From NCBI RefSeq assembly GCF_018449525.1, contig NZ_JAAVUS010000008.1:298775-362774 (forward strand): a DNA stretch of 64,000 nucleotides. The letters run 5' to 3'. Both the position numbers and the translations under genes were made by a program. The notes beneath the pieces were generated by a model. The model was not told the origin of the DNA. It made no database searches and saw nothing but the letters and a program-made list of their open reading frames with translations. The stretch is from Bradyrhizobium sp. dw_78 (lineage in GTDB: Bacteria; Pseudomonadota; Alphaproteobacteria; Rhizobiales; Xanthobacteraceae). Positions 9,182 to 19,004 of the stretch are shown one piece after another; position 1 is the first letter of the stretch, and every line of letters starts with the position of its first letter.

Positions 9182-9736
9182 CTAACGCGCGGCCACATCG
9201 GCCGCGAACCGTACACAGGCCTCGAATGAGGCGAGATCATGCCAGATGTCCGCGGGCGGCTGCCGCGGCGTCACCAGCGCACAGCCATGAAGGTCGAGCG
9301 CGTGCATCATCATCAGATTGTCGGAGAGGCCGAAATTCTCCACGGTCAGGCCCAGCGAATCGATCCGGCGTCCATCGGGCATATCGGTCACGCGACCCAG
9401 CCGCGCCACCCGGTCGGCATAGATCGAAGGATCGTTGCTATAGCCGAGGCAGCGTTTGCCGCGGCCTGCTATATAGCCGAGCTCGTAAACCGTGCCGGCG
9501 TCCGCGCCGGGGCCGCGGAACGGCGTCAAATTGGCGATGATGGCGTCGGCCGCATCCATCATCGCCTCGTTGCCCTTGAAGATGTTCAGCGAGGCGTCGG
9601 CGGCCGCCAGATCAACGGTGTTGTCGAGCGGATAGAGGCCGGTCAAACCGTGACGTGCGCAGATTTCGACCTTGCGCCGTCCGATATCGATCGCGTCCGG
9701 CAGGAACACGTCGGGGCCTGCCAGATAGATATTCAT
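9182..9736 (-). CDS. Nucleoside 2-deoxyribosyltransferase
   Basis: This family transfers the deoxyribose between nucleobases or hydrolyses the N-glycosidic bond, a salvage step. The 184-residue protein begins with the signature IYLAGPDVF. It carries IIANLTPFRGP and the nucleophile region AGTVYELGYIAGRGK with E85 as the expected catalytic glutamate. Length and motif spacing match the family. It lies 47 bp upstream of tlyA on the same strand and may be the first gene of a three-gene transcript with tlyA and the RlmD-like gene. Confidence 0.9.
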   Translation of the reverse strand: MNIYLAGPDVFLPDAIDIGRRKVEICARHGLTGLYPLDNTVDLAAADASLNIFKGNEAMMDAADAIIANLTPFRGPGADAGTVYELGYIAGRGKRCLGYSNDPSIYADRVARLGRVTDMPDGRRIDSLGLTVENFGLSDNLMMMHALDLHGCALVTPRQPPADIWHDLASFEACVRFAADVAAR

Positions 9737-9970
9737 GGATCACCGGCGCGGGTCTTATTGACGCGATCTGTTTAAAGCATTGCCGAGCGTGGTAGCCACA
9801 TCCTTCGCGACGCGGCGAACGCGCCGCTCCTCAAGGATGAGGTGTTCCTAGACCCTCACGGTGAGGAGCGCGGCACCGCCGCAGCGTCTCCGGACGATGC
9901 GAAGCTTTGTCATCGGGCGCGCATTCGCGCGACCCGTTGGCCTCGCTTAGGAGAACCGCGAGGCCGCCAC
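9737..9970. other. Intergenic region with dispersed-repeat-like hairpins
   Basis: No gene is supported here. The stretch 9780-9960 holds short inverted repeats such as CCTCACGGTGAGG (about 9854-9866) and resembles the non-coding repeat material scattered through rhizobial genomes. That comparison is from memory and was not searched. Confidence 0.4.
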
Positions 9971-11893
9971 TCAGGCCAGCTTCACCGTCTCGGCCTTGAA
10001 ATCCTTGCCGAGGGCCTCGAACACCTTGGCGACGATGCCCTTGGCGTCCAGACCCGCGTGGGCATACATCGCGGTTGGCGAATCATGGTCGAGGAATAGG
10101 TCGGGCAGCACCATCGCCCGCATCCGCAGGCCGCCGTCGAGCATGCCGTGCTCCGCCAGCGTCTGCATGACATGGGAGCCGAAGCCGCCGATCGAGCCTT
10201 CCTCGATGGTGAGAAGAACCTCGTGTTCACGCGCCAGCTTCAGCACCAGATCGACGTCCAGCGGCTTCATGAAGCGCGCGTCGGCGATCGTGGTGGACAG
10301 GCCGTGCGCCGCCAGTTCGTCGGCGGCCTTCTCGCACTCCGCAAGCCTCGTGCCGAATGACAGCAGCGCGATCTTGCTGCCCTGCCGGACGACCCGGCCC
10401 TTGCCGATCTCGAGCGGAATGCCGACCTCGGGCATCTCGACGCCGCGGCCCTCGCCGCGGGGATAACGGACGGAGCTGGGGCGGTCGTTGATCGCAACCT
10501 GGGTCGCAACCATGTGGACGAGTTCGGCCTCGTCGGAGGCCGCCATGATGACGAAGTTCGGCAGGCAGCCGAGATAGACATTGTCGAACGAACCGGCATG
10601 GGTGGCGCCGTCGGCGCCGACCAGTCCGGCGCGATCGATCGCGAAACGCACCGGCAGGCTCTGGATCGCGACGTCGTGGACTACCTGGTCGTAACCGCGT
10701 TGCAGGAAGGTCGAGTAGATCGCGCAGAACGGCTTGTAGCCTTCGGTCGCAAGACCGGCGGCGAACGTCACGGCGTGCTGCTCGGCGATGCCGACATCGA
10801 ACGTCCGGCTGGGGAACGCCTTGTTGAAGATGTCGATGCCGGTGCCCGACGGCATCGCCGCGGTGATGCCGATGATCTTGTCGTCCTTCTCGGCTTCCTT
10901 GACCAGGCTCTGGCCGAACACGTTCTGATAGGATGGTGCGTTCGGCTTGGACTTGGCCTGCGCGCCGGTGGCGATGTCGAACTTGACCACCGCGTGGTAT
11001 TTGTCGGCGGAAGCTTCGGCCGGCGGATAGCCCTTGCCCTTTTGCGTCACGACATGGACCAGGATCGGTCCGGTCTCCATGTCGCGGACGTTCTTCAGGA
11101 CCGGCAGCAGGTGATCGAGGTTGTGACCGTCGATCGGGCCGACATAATAGAAGCCGAGTTCCTCGAACAGCGTGCCGCCGACCATGAAGCCGCGCGAAAA
11201 TTCCTCGACACGGTTGGCGCGGTCGGCCAGCACTTTCGGCAGACGGTTGTTGATCTGTTTTGCGGCTTCGCGCAGCGAGCGATAGGTCTTGCCCGAATAA
11301 AGCCGGGACAGATAGGCCGACATCGCGCCGACCGGCGGCGCAATCGACATGTCGTTGTCGTTGAGGATGACGATCAGCCGCGAATTCATCGCGCCGGCGT
11401 TGTTCATGGCTTCATAGGCCATGCCCGCCGACATCGCGCCGTCACCGATCACGGCGATGACGTTGTTCCTGCCGCCCGAGAGGTCGCGCGCCACCGCCAT
11501 GCCGAGGCCGGCCGAGATCGAGGTCGAGGAGTGGGCCGCGCCGAACGGATCGTAATCGCTCTCGGTGCGCTTGGTGAAGCCGGACAGCCCGCCGCCGGTG
11601 CGCAGCGTGCGGATGCGGTCGCGGCGGCCGGTCAGGATCTTGTGCGGATAGGCCTGATGGCCAACGTCCCAGATCAGGCGGTCGCGCGGCGTGTCGAACG
11701 TATAATGCAACGCCGTCGTCAACTCGACGACGCCGAGGCCGGCGCCGAAATGGCCGCCGGTGACCGAGACGGCATCGATGGTCTCCTCGCGCAGCTCGTC
11801 GGCGACTTGCCGGAGCTGCTCCACCTTGAGCCGGCGCAGGTCGTCCGGGGTGTGGATCGTGTCGAGAAGCGGCGTTTTACTAAATGTGGTCAC
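9971..11893 (-). CDS. dxs: 1-deoxy-D-xylulose-5-phosphate synthase
   Basis: Dxs condenses pyruvate and glyceraldehyde-3-phosphate, the thiamine-diphosphate-dependent entry to the MEP isoprenoid pathway. Motifs in order are GGHFGAGLGVVELT, WDVGHQAYPHKILTGR, the ThDP-binding GDGAMSAGMAYEAMNNAG, YYVGPIDGHN, and the transketolase pyrimidine domain with GIAEQHAVTFAAGLA and DRAGLVGADGATHAG. A GTG start at 11893 gives 640 residues, the usual length, beginning VTTFSKTPLLDT. An ATG at 11914 adds seven residues, and the frame stays open to 11989. No ispA is adjacent; xseB, often its neighbour in alphaproteobacteria, follows about 680 bp upstream. Confidence 0.96.
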   Translation of the reverse strand: MTTFSKTPLLDTIHTPDDLRRLKVEQLRQVADELREETIDAVSVTGGHFGAGLGVVELTTALHYTFDTPRDRLIWDVGHQAYPHKILTGRRDRIRTLRTGGGLSGFTKRTESDYDPFGAAHSSTSISAGLGMAVARDLSGGRNNVIAVIGDGAMSAGMAYEAMNNAGAMNSRLIVILNDNDMSIAPPVGAMSAYLSRLYSGKTYRSLREAAKQINNRLPKVLADRANRVEEFSRGFMVGGTLFEELGFYYVGPIDGHNLDHLLPVLKNVRDMETGPILVHVVTQKGKGYPPAEASADKYHAVVKFDIATGAQAKSKPNAPSYQNVFGQSLVKEAEKDDKIIGITAAMPSGTGIDIFNKAFPSRTFDVGIAEQHAVTFAAGLATEGYKPFCAIYSTFLQRGYDQVVHDVAIQSLPVRFAIDRAGLVGADGATHAGSFDNVYLGCLPNFVIMAASDEAELVHMVATQVAINDRPSSVRYPRGEGRGVEMPEVGIPLEIGKGRVVRQGSKIALLSFGTRLAECEKAADELAAHGLSTTIADARFMKPLDVDLVLKLAREHEVLLTIEEGSIGGFGSHVMQTLAEHGMLDGGLRMRAMVLPDLFLDHDSPTAMYAHAGLDAKGIVAKVFEALGKDFKAETVKLA

Positions 11894-11989
11894 AACGATA
11901 TTCCAATTTTGCATGTCGGGACGAAAGGCCCCGACGTGAGATGGGTTGCGCATATTCGGCGCAGCGAAAACCCAGACGCCGGACGCCAC

Positions 11990-12573
11990 CTGAGCAGGCT
12001 AGAGGCCCGATTGGGAGCTTAGATACGGTCCGGATCGTTCAATGTGATAGCTATCACTCTTGGTGGTTTAACCCTTCCCAGCCATTTTTATTAGCTATTT
12101 GAAGTGGTTACGTCCGCCCCAGCGCGGCGGCAAGCTCGCCTTCAATAGTTCACAACCTTGTAACGTTTACACTAAAGCGGGGTCTAAAGCCAACCCGCAG
12201 ACGATATAGGGGTACCTCGGAAGAGAACCAATTCTCAACCCCGGCGGTATACGGATGGTTCCGTCCCGCCTAAATCGCTGGCGTCGAGGCGGCTGGTAAG
12301 GGCCATTTAGAGCCGTTTTAAGGCCCGTTCGCGGGCAACGGCGCCGTCCGCCGCGATGGCCCGGCCCTATTTGGGCGGAGCCATGCGTTCTGGTCAGGGG
12401 AGCCGCCGCCGGATGGCCATGAAAAAATAAGGTAAACGGCCGTCATTGGCCATTAAAAATCAGGCCATGAAGAATCCGGCCATAAAAGAGCCGGGCGATC
12501 CGCAATCGGGGAATGGGGCCGAAACGCGCAAAAGCACCATGTGGTCCGGCCCGCGGCAGCCGTCAGCAGCACG
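11990..12573. other. Long intergenic region between xseB and dxs
   Basis: About 580 bp without a convincing gene on either strand. It must hold the dxs promoter region. The right-hand part (12415-12483) carries four short GGCCAT-A/T-rich units, listed separately. I see no RNA gene. Confidence 0.5.
12415..12483 (+). repeat. Four GGCCAT-plus-A-tract units
   Basis: GGCCAT followed by an A-rich run occurs at 12415, 12448, 12463 and 12478, with variants such as GGCCATGAAAAAAT, GGCCATTAAAAAT and GGCCATGAAGAAT. The last three have a 15-bp period. They lie just downstream of xseB and upstream of dxs, in otherwise GC-rich surroundings. Function unknown. Confidence 0.5.
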
Positions 12574-12825
12574 TCACTGAACGTCGAGCGGCTCGGTGCC
12601 GGTGACCTCGCCGCCGGCGTCGGTGGTGATCTTGTCGACCCGCGCTTCCGCCTGCCGCAGCAGCTCCTCGCAGCGCCGTTTCAAGGCCTCGCCGCGCTCG
12701 TAAATGACGACCGATTCCTCCAGCGGCACCTTGCCTTCCTCGAGCCGCTTGACGATCGATTCAAGTTCCTCGATCGCGCGCTCGAAGCTCAGCTTTTTGA
12801 CATCCAGTTGGGTATTTTCAGCCAT
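12574..12825 (-). CDS. xseB: Exodeoxyribonuclease VII small subunit
   Basis: XseB pairs with XseA in the single-strand-specific exonuclease VII. At 83 residues it has the full family length, with the diagnostic FERAIEELESIVKRLEEGKVPLEESV and YERGEALKRRCEELLRQAEARV helices. The xseA gene is not nearby. It lies between the HDAC-like gene and dxs on the same strand. Confidence 0.95.
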   Translation of the reverse strand: MAENTQLDVKKLSFERAIEELESIVKRLEEGKVPLEESVVIYERGEALKRRCEELLRQAEARVDKITTDAGGEVTGTEPLDVQ

Positions 12826-12911
12826 GCTGGTTCCCTGACGCGTTCCTCTACCGGCCTCGATTCAAGGATATCTATGCGGGCGTATTGTGGCGGCCGTGGT
12901 GCGGCGGCAAT

Positions 12912-13838
12912 CTACCCGCCCATCAACGCGGTAACGTGTTCCGCGACCGATTCCTTCAGGCCGTCCAGATCATAACCGCCCTCGAGCACCGAGACCAGCC
13001 GTCCGCCGGCGCTCGCCTCGGCGACCTCCATCACCTTGCGCGTGACCCAGCCGAAATCCTCCGCCCGCAGGTTCAGCGACGCCAGCGGATCGCGATAATG
13101 CGCGTCGAAGCCGGCGGAGATGACGATCAATTCGGGGCTGAATTTCCTTAACTGCGGCAGGATCACGTTTTCGAACGCGGCGCGGAATTTGGCGCCGCCG
13201 TCTTCGGCGGCCAGCGGCGCGTTGACGATATTGTCGTGCTCGCCGCGCTCGCCGCTGGCGCCGGTGCCGGGAAACAGCGGCATCTGGTGCGTCGAGCAAT
13301 ACATCACCGTGGGATCGGCCCAGAAAATATCCTGGGTGCCGTTGCCGTGATGGACGTCGAAATCGACCACCGCGACGCGCGCGATGCCGTATGCGCGCTG
13401 GGCGTGGCGAGCGGCGATCGCCGCGTTATCGAAAAAGCAGAAGCCCATCGGCTTGTTGATCTCGGCATGATGGCCGGGCGGGCGCATGGCGACGAAGGCG
13501 TTGTGATGCGCGCCGCTCATCACCGCGTCGGCCGCCGCGACCGCGCCGCCGACGCCGCGCATCACCGCTTCCCAGGTGCCCGGCGACATCGCGGTGTCGC
13601 CGTCGAGATAGACCAGCCCGCTCGATGGCGCGATGTGCCGGAGTTCATCGACGTAATGTTCGTTGTGGCACAGCGTGACCAGATCGAGCGAGCCTTCGGG
13701 CGCGGTCCCGCGCGTGAGCTTGTCGAAGCGGCTTTCGCCCAACACCTGCTCGATGGCGCGAATCCGGTCGGGCCGCTCGGGATGTCCCGGCGGCGTCAGA
13801 TGATCGAGGCTTGCCGGATGGCTGAGAAGGAGCGTCAT
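12912..13838 (-). CDS. Histone deacetylase family protein (acetylpolyamine amidohydrolase-like)
   Basis: This is a zinc-dependent deacetylase of the HDAC/AcuC/AphA superfamily. In 308 residues one sees the active-site histidines H123-H124 (RPPGHHAE), the zinc ligands D161 and H163 (DFDVHHGNGTQ) and D245 (SAGFDAHYRDP), all in family order. Bacterial members deacetylate polyamines, acetoin-related substrates or proteins. The substrate here is unknown. It is 86 bp upstream of xseB on the same strand. Confidence 0.93.
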   Translation of the reverse strand: MTLLLSHPASLDHLTPPGHPERPDRIRAIEQVLGESRFDKLTRGTAPEGSLDLVTLCHNEHYVDELRHIAPSSGLVYLDGDTAMSPGTWEAVMRGVGGAVAAADAVMSGAHHNAFVAMRPPGHHAEINKPMGFCFFDNAAIAARHAQRAYGIARVAVVDFDVHHGNGTQDIFWADPTVMYCSTHQMPLFPGTGASGERGEHDNIVNAPLAAEDGGAKFRAAFENVILPQLRKFSPELIVISAGFDAHYRDPLASLNLRAEDFGWVTRKVMEVAEASAGGRLVSVLEGGYDLDGLKESVAEHVTALMGG

Positions 13839-13937
13839 GCGATATCCTGGCGCGGCGCGCGGGTTGCAGCTTGGCGAGGCGCTAATCTAGGCCGTTCGCA
13901 ACGGCTCTGAAAGGTCCGCAACCGCCTATATCGTCGG

Positions 13938-15608
13938 TCAATTGATCCGCTGGATACGGCCCGCCGACGGAGGGCCGATCGGGCTGCTGGCCTGGAAATA
14001 TCCGTACAGCGCGTCGCTGTCATAGGCGCCGATCTGCGGCGCGGTTCCCTGCTTGAATTCGGTGAAGCCGTCGCCTCCGACCGACAGATAATTGTTCACC
14101 GTCACCCGGTAGCTCGCCGCGGGATCGAGGCGCTTGCCGTCCAGCGCGAGGCTGTCGGCGACGATGTGGTCGCCGTAGGGTTTGGCGCCATCCCAGGTGT
14201 AGCTGAAGCCGTTCGAGACCTGGAGAATTCGCACCAGCTTCGGATCGCGCCATTGCTGTTCCAGCGCATCCTTGATCTGCGCTCCCGTCAGCGTCATCGT
14301 CACCAGCTGGTTCCGGAACGGCTGGCTTGCGAACAAATCGGCGAAGGAGACCGCACCGTCCTCCTTCTTCGCGATGTTGATGCGGATGCCGCCGGGATTG
14401 GTCAGCGCGATGACGGCCGCGCCCTTGGCGGGATCGCGGGTCGCGGCCAGTTGCGCGTCGGCGACGACATCGCCGAGCGCGCTTTCGCCGGCATCGTTGG
14501 CGCGATTGGACAGCGTTTCCGCGACCGACCCCGCGCGGCGGTTGGCGATCGGCGCGGCGAGGCGATCATAGGATTCCAATAGCGCCGTCTGGCCGGCGTC
14601 CTTGGCGGAGGCGTCGGGGTGGACGATGATGTTGTCGGCCTTGGCGCTGAGGACGTCATGCGTGGTGCGGTCGAGCTTCAGATCGATCGCGGTGACGAGG
14701 GTGCCGTATTTGTCGGCGCTGGTGACCAGCCGGCCGTCGATGGTGCAGACATAGGCCTGATGGGTGTGGCCGCTGATCACCACGTCGATCGCGGGGTCGA
14801 ATTTCTTGACGATGTCGACGATGGCGCCGGAAAGGCCAGGACATTCGTTGTAATCGCCGGTCGGAATGCCGCCCTGGTGGATCAGCACGACGATGGCCTC
14901 GACGCCGTGCGACTTCAATTCCGGCACCAGCGCGTTCACGGTGTCGGCCTCGTCCTTGAATTCGAGGTCGGCGATGCCGACCGGCGAGACGATGTCCGCG
15001 GTGCCCTTCAAGGTCAGGCCGATGAAGGCCACGGGAATGCCTTCGAACTCGCGGATCTCGTAGGCAGGAAAGATCGTCTTGCCGGTGCTCTTCTCGACGG
15101 TGCTCGCCGCCAGATAATGGAATTTCGCGCCCGGAAACGGATGCGGGCCGCGGCATCCGTCGACCGGATGGCAGCCGCCGTTCTGCATCCGCTGCAGTTC
15201 GTCCTTGCCCTCGTCGAATTCGTGATTGCCGACCGAGGAGATTTCGAGCCCCATCATCGACAGCGATTCGATGGTGGGCTCGTCGTGGAACATGGCGGAC
15301 AAAAAGGGGCTGGCGCCGATCAGGTCGCCCGCCGCGACGAAGATGCTGTTGGGTGACTGCGCGCGCAGCTGCTGGACCAGAGTTGCCATGGTTTCGACGC
15401 CGCCGGCGGCGACAGCGATCTTCCTGCTCTTGTCGTCGGGATCGGTGATCCGGATTCCGCCCGCAGGCGGCCGCAGATAACCATGCAGATCGTTGATGGC
15501 GAGGATCCGCAGATCCACCGGCGCGGTCTGCGCGCCAACGCGCGGCGACGCACCAGCCATGAGCGCCAGCACGAGAGCGGCGAGGATCTGAACAGGCAAA
15601 CGTCTCAT
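13938..15608 (-). CDS. Secreted 5'-nucleotidase / cyclic phosphodiesterase (UshA family)
   Basis: A two-domain periplasmic phosphoesterase that should release phosphate from nucleotides. The 556-residue protein begins with a signal peptide (about 1-26, ending VGAQ). The metallophosphoesterase domain shows D40-x-H42 (INDLHGYL), GDLIGAS, GNHEFDEG, IHQGG and SGHTHQ. The C-terminal 5'-nucleotidase domain carries the substrate-binding NPGGIR and the NYLSVGGDGF block. The motif set is complete. No phosphate-regulon genes are adjacent. Confidence 0.93.
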   Translation of the reverse strand: MRRLPVQILAALVLALMAGASPRVGAQTAPVDLRILAINDLHGYLRPPAGGIRITDPDDKSRKIAVAAGGVETMATLVQQLRAQSPNSIFVAAGDLIGASPFLSAMFHDEPTIESLSMMGLEISSVGNHEFDEGKDELQRMQNGGCHPVDGCRGPHPFPGAKFHYLAASTVEKSTGKTIFPAYEIREFEGIPVAFIGLTLKGTADIVSPVGIADLEFKDEADTVNALVPELKSHGVEAIVVLIHQGGIPTGDYNECPGLSGAIVDIVKKFDPAIDVVISGHTHQAYVCTIDGRLVTSADKYGTLVTAIDLKLDRTTHDVLSAKADNIIVHPDASAKDAGQTALLESYDRLAAPIANRRAGSVAETLSNRANDAGESALGDVVADAQLAATRDPAKGAAVIALTNPGGIRINIAKKEDGAVSFADLFASQPFRNQLVTMTLTGAQIKDALEQQWRDPKLVRILQVSNGFSYTWDGAKPYGDHIVADSLALDGKRLDPAASYRVTVNNYLSVGGDGFTEFKQGTAPQIGAYDSDALYGYFQASSPIGPPSAGRIQRIN

Positions 15609-15665
15609 GGTGCGATGGTAGACGGTCCGTGCAACGATTTCACGAAGCTTATCCGCGGTCTTTGT

Positions 15666-16427
15666 TCACGCTCTCTTGCGCGCAAAAAACGCCTTGAACG
15701 CGGCGATCGCTTCCTTGGAGCGCATCCGTTCGCCGAACAGATGGCTTTCCTGATCAATCCGCCGGGTCAGATCTTCCGGCGGCGTTTTCAACAGCCGGCG
15801 CGAGATCGCGACCGCTTCCGCCGGCAGGTGGCAGATCTCGCGCGCGACCTTGCGGGCCTCGCCCTCGGTATGGCCGGGCGGCACCACCACATTGACGAAG
15901 CCGGCGATCAGGGCGTCGTCGGCGGTCATGGTGCGTCCCATCACCAGGGTTGCGAAGGCGCGCTGATGGCCCATCGTGCGCGGCATCAGCAGGCTGGAGG
16001 CGCCTTCCGGAACTAGGCCGAGATGGATGAACGGCGTCGAGAACGTCGCGGTGTTGCTGGCGAGCACATAGTCGCAATGGAACAGCATCGTGGTGCCGAT
16101 CCCGATCGCGATGCCGTCGACCGCGGCGATGACCGGCTTGACGTTGTGCGCGAGCGAATAAAGAAATTTTACCGCGTTGGAGGCGCGCGGCCCGTCATCG
16201 TTCGACGTGCTTTCGTTGAGGAATTCCTCGAGATCGTTGCCGGCGGTGAACACGCCCGATCCGCCGGTGATGATGAGGCAGCGGATCGCCGGATTGTTCT
16301 GGGCGGTGTCGATGGCATCGCTCATCCGGCGATACATGTCCTGCGTGATCGCATTCTTCTTTTCGGGCCGACGCAGCTTGATCACCCGCATCGCGCCTTC
16401 GTCGGAGACTATCAGATGATCCGTCAT
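15666..16427 (-). CDS. Enoyl-CoA hydratase/isomerase family protein
   Basis: A crotonase-fold protein of 253 residues. The oxyanion-hole segments are visible: GVFTAGNDLEEFL and AAVDGIAIGIGTTML. The C-terminal helix region ends in FKAFFARKRA. The GIGT block and the missing first catalytic glutamate suggest an isomerase or an unassigned crotonase rather than a classical hydratase. ATG 16427 is preceded by AGGGAC. It sits 57 bp upstream of the 5'-nucleotidase on the same strand. Confidence 0.88.
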   Translation of the reverse strand: MTDHLIVSDEGAMRVIKLRRPEKKNAITQDMYRRMSDAIDTAQNNPAIRCLIITGGSGVFTAGNDLEEFLNESTSNDDGPRASNAVKFLYSLAHNVKPVIAAVDGIAIGIGTTMLFHCDYVLASNTATFSTPFIHLGLVPEGASSLLMPRTMGHQRAFATLVMGRTMTADDALIAGFVNVVVPPGHTEGEARKVAREICHLPAEAVAISRRLLKTPPEDLTRRIDQESHLFGERMRSKEAIAAFKAFFARKRA

Positions 16428-16615
16428 GGTCGTTGTCCCTGAAAAGCTCGCGGGCCAGCTGCGGGCGAGTCCTTACGGTTGCAGCCTACATCAACTCCCC
16501 GACAGGCCAAACCGCCGGGTATGGGTTTTCAACGGCGGCCGAACGGCATGCGGAGCGGGCGGGGCGGTTAACGGGAATTCACCATCTCACGGCGATGTCG
16601 GCGAAGCCGTGCGAC

Positions 16616-17503
16616 CTAACTGAACGCCTCGATCAGCATCTTGCAGGCCGGTTTGCAGGCGCTCGAATTCCACACCATCTGCGTGGTGATGCACGGCGCC
16701 GGATTCGCGATCGGCATCAGCTTGACGCCGTCGCGTTGCAGCGCACGCCAGCTCTGCGGCCCGATGCTGACACAGCCGAGGCTCGACACCGCGAACAGGA
16801 TGGTGGGAAGTTCGCTCGCCTCATGGGCGATCAGAGGCTCGAAGCCCGCGGCGCGATAAAGCGACATGTAAAAATCATGCGCGGCGGGATCGCGTTCCCG
16901 CGCCAGATTGACCACCGGCTCGCCTTCGAGCTCGGAAATCGAGATCTCGGTCCTGGCCGCAAGACGATGATCCGACGGCAGCAGGCAGATCACCGGCTCG
17001 GTATGCACGCTTTTGAACGAAAGGCCCGGCGAGCGCGCTTCGGAACGGACAAAGCCGATGTCGATCTGTCCGCGGCGCAGCGCCTCCAGCTGATCGCGGC
17101 CGCCCATCTCGACGAATTTGAAATCGAGCTCCGATCCGGTGGCGCGCGCGACCTGAATGAAATTCGGCAGCACTTCGAGGGTGACCGCGCCGATGGTCCC
17201 GATGGTGATCACGCCGCTGCGGCCTTCCTGCATGGCGCGGGCGCGGCGCACCAGTTGATCGGCCCGGGCCAACAGTTCCTTGCCTTCCAAATGCACCACG
17301 CGCCCCGAAGCCGTCAGCGCCACCGCCCGCCGCGTGCGCTCCAGCAATTTGGTGCCGAGCTGCCGCTCAAGCTCCTGGATCCGCAGGCTGACGGCCGACT
17401 GCGTGGTGTTCAGCCGGTCGGCCGCGCGCCGATAGTGCAGTTCTTCGGCGACCGCGACGAATGTGCGCATCAACCGGAGCTCGACGGACATCGCTGTGTT
17501 CAT
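16616..17503 (-). CDS. LysR-family transcriptional regulator
   Basis: 295 residues with the N-terminal winged helix-turn-helix (LMRTFVAVAEELHYRRAADRLNTTQSAVSLRI) and a periplasmic-binding-like effector domain. It is transcribed divergently from the binding protein/SDR pair that begins at 17681, with a 177-bp shared intergenic region. It is therefore the likely regulator of that pair. The effector is unknown. Confidence 0.92.
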   Translation of the reverse strand: MNTAMSVELRLMRTFVAVAEELHYRRAADRLNTTQSAVSLRIQELERQLGTKLLERTRRAVALTASGRVVHLEGKELLARADQLVRRARAMQEGRSGVITIGTIGAVTLEVLPNFIQVARATGSELDFKFVEMGGRDQLEALRRGQIDIGFVRSEARSPGLSFKSVHTEPVICLLPSDHRLAARTEISISELEGEPVVNLARERDPAAHDFYMSLYRAAGFEPLIAHEASELPTILFAVSSLGCVSIGPQSWRALQRDGVKLMPIANPAPCITTQMVWNSSACKPACKMLIEAFS

Positions 17504-17680
17504 GATTTCTCATCCTGTGATCGGGTTGGCGGGCTTTTGGGGGACGCACAAAGCGGCTATCATTGTGAAAAGCATAGGCAATCGGGCGTCCTGAATCGCC
17601 GTCGGTCCTGACCGGACAGGCTAGCGGATTAGGCATCGGCCGTCTTGAGCCAAGAAAGTCGAAGGGGATTGGGAGGATTT

Positions 17681-18907
17681 ATGATTAAAATGCATCGCTT
17701 AGGGCCGATCGCGGTTGGCCTGCTTCTCTCGCTGCAGGCCGCGCCGCCGGCTATGGCGGAAATTCCTGGCAAACTGTTGAAAATCGGGGTGCTGACCGAC
17801 ATGTCCGGCCCGTTTTCCGAGCAGGCCGGCAAGGGTTCCGTGGTCGCGGCCGAACTGGCGGCGGAGGATTTCCGCAAGGAGGCCGGCGACCTCAAGGTCG
17901 AGATCGTCTCGGCGGATCACCAGAACAAGGTCGATGTCGGCACTGCGCTGGCGCGCTCCTGGCTCGACCGCGACGGCGTTACCGCCGTGGTCGATCTGCC
18001 GAATTCGGGCGTGGCGCTTTCGATCAGCAGTCTTCTCAACGAAAAGAACCGGGTGACGCTGGCCTCGACCGCCGCGACCTCCGAACTGACCGGCAAGGAG
18101 TGCAAACCCACCACGGTGCAGTGGGATTGGGACACTTGGGCGCTCGGCAACGCGATGGCGCGCGTGGTCACCGCGGCCGGCGGCAAGCGCTGGTTCTTCA
18201 TCTCGTTCGACTACGCACTCGGCAGGTCGCTCGAAAAGGACACCACCGATGCGCTCGGCCCGCTCGGCGGCACGGTGCTCGGCGGCGTCAAGCATCCTCT
18301 CAACACGATGGACTTCTCCTCCTACATCCTGCAGGCGCAATCCTCGGGCGCCGACGTCATCGCGCTCGGCGATACCGGAACCGATGCGGTCAGCGCCATC
18401 AAGCAGATGGGAGAGTTCGGCATCCTGACCGGCAAGACCCGGCTGGCGGCGCTATTCCTGCTGCTGACCGACGTGCAGGCCATCGGGCCGCAGCAGGCCC
18501 AGGGCACGCTGCTGGCCGAGCCGTTCTACTGGGACCTCAACGACAAGACCCGCGCCTTCTCCAAGCGGTTCGGCGAGCGCATGAACGGCCAAATGCCGAC
18601 CACCGATCATGCGGGCGTCTATTCGGCCACGCTGGCCTATCTGCGCGCCGCCAAAGCCGCCGATACCATCGAGGGCGACAAGGTCGTCGCCGAGATGCGG
18701 AAGTCGACGATCGATGACGATCTGTTCGGCCCGACGAAAATCCGCATCGACGGCCGCGCCGTTCACAGCATGTATGTGTTCCAGGTCAAGACGCCGGCGG
18801 AATCCAAAAACAAGTACGACCTCTACAAGCTGGTGCGCGAGATCCCGGCGGAGCAGGCGTTCCGGCCGCTCAATGCCGGCGGCTGCAACCTGGTGCCGCC
18901 GACCTGA
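17681..18907 (+). CDS. ABC transporter substrate-binding protein, branched-chain amino acid type (paralogue 1)
   Basis: A periplasmic type I binding protein of 408 residues, started at ATG 17681 behind GGGAGG. It has a signal peptide (about 1-26, ending PAMAEI), then IGVLTDMSGPFSEQ, GKGSVVAAELAAEDF, the hinge region SSYILQAQSSGADVIALG, and a C-terminal GGCNL. No permease or ATPase gene lies nearby, so it is an orphan that borrows a transporter or serves as a sensor. Two close paralogues occur at 32419-33627 and 39608-40825. Ligand unknown; the aliphatic or aromatic acid range is a guess. Confidence 0.9.
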   Translation: MIKMHRLGPIAVGLLLSLQAAPPAMAEIPGKLLKIGVLTDMSGPFSEQAGKGSVVAAELAAEDFRKEAGDLKVEIVSADHQNKVDVGTALARSWLDRDGVTAVVDLPNSGVALSISSLLNEKNRVTLASTAATSELTGKECKPTTVQWDWDTWALGNAMARVVTAAGGKRWFFISFDYALGRSLEKDTTDALGPLGGTVLGGVKHPLNTMDFSSYILQAQSSGADVIALGDTGTDAVSAIKQMGEFGILTGKTRLAALFLLLTDVQAIGPQQAQGTLLAEPFYWDLNDKTRAFSKRFGERMNGQMPTTDHAGVYSATLAYLRAAKAADTIEGDKVVAEMRKSTIDDDLFGPTKIRIDGRAVHSMYVFQVKTPAESKNKYDLYKLVREIPAEQAFRPLNAGGCNLVPPT

Positions 18908-19004
18908 CGGATCAATCCGCTCGCTTCTCGCGCGCGAACAACAACCAGATGCCGTCGCTTCGGCGACGGCGTCTTCTCCAACAGCGAACAATAACGGATT
19001 ACGC

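Noticed and set aside
10514..12022. 502-codon plus-strand frame
   Set aside because: Shadow of dxs, which has all its catalytic motifs on the minus strand.
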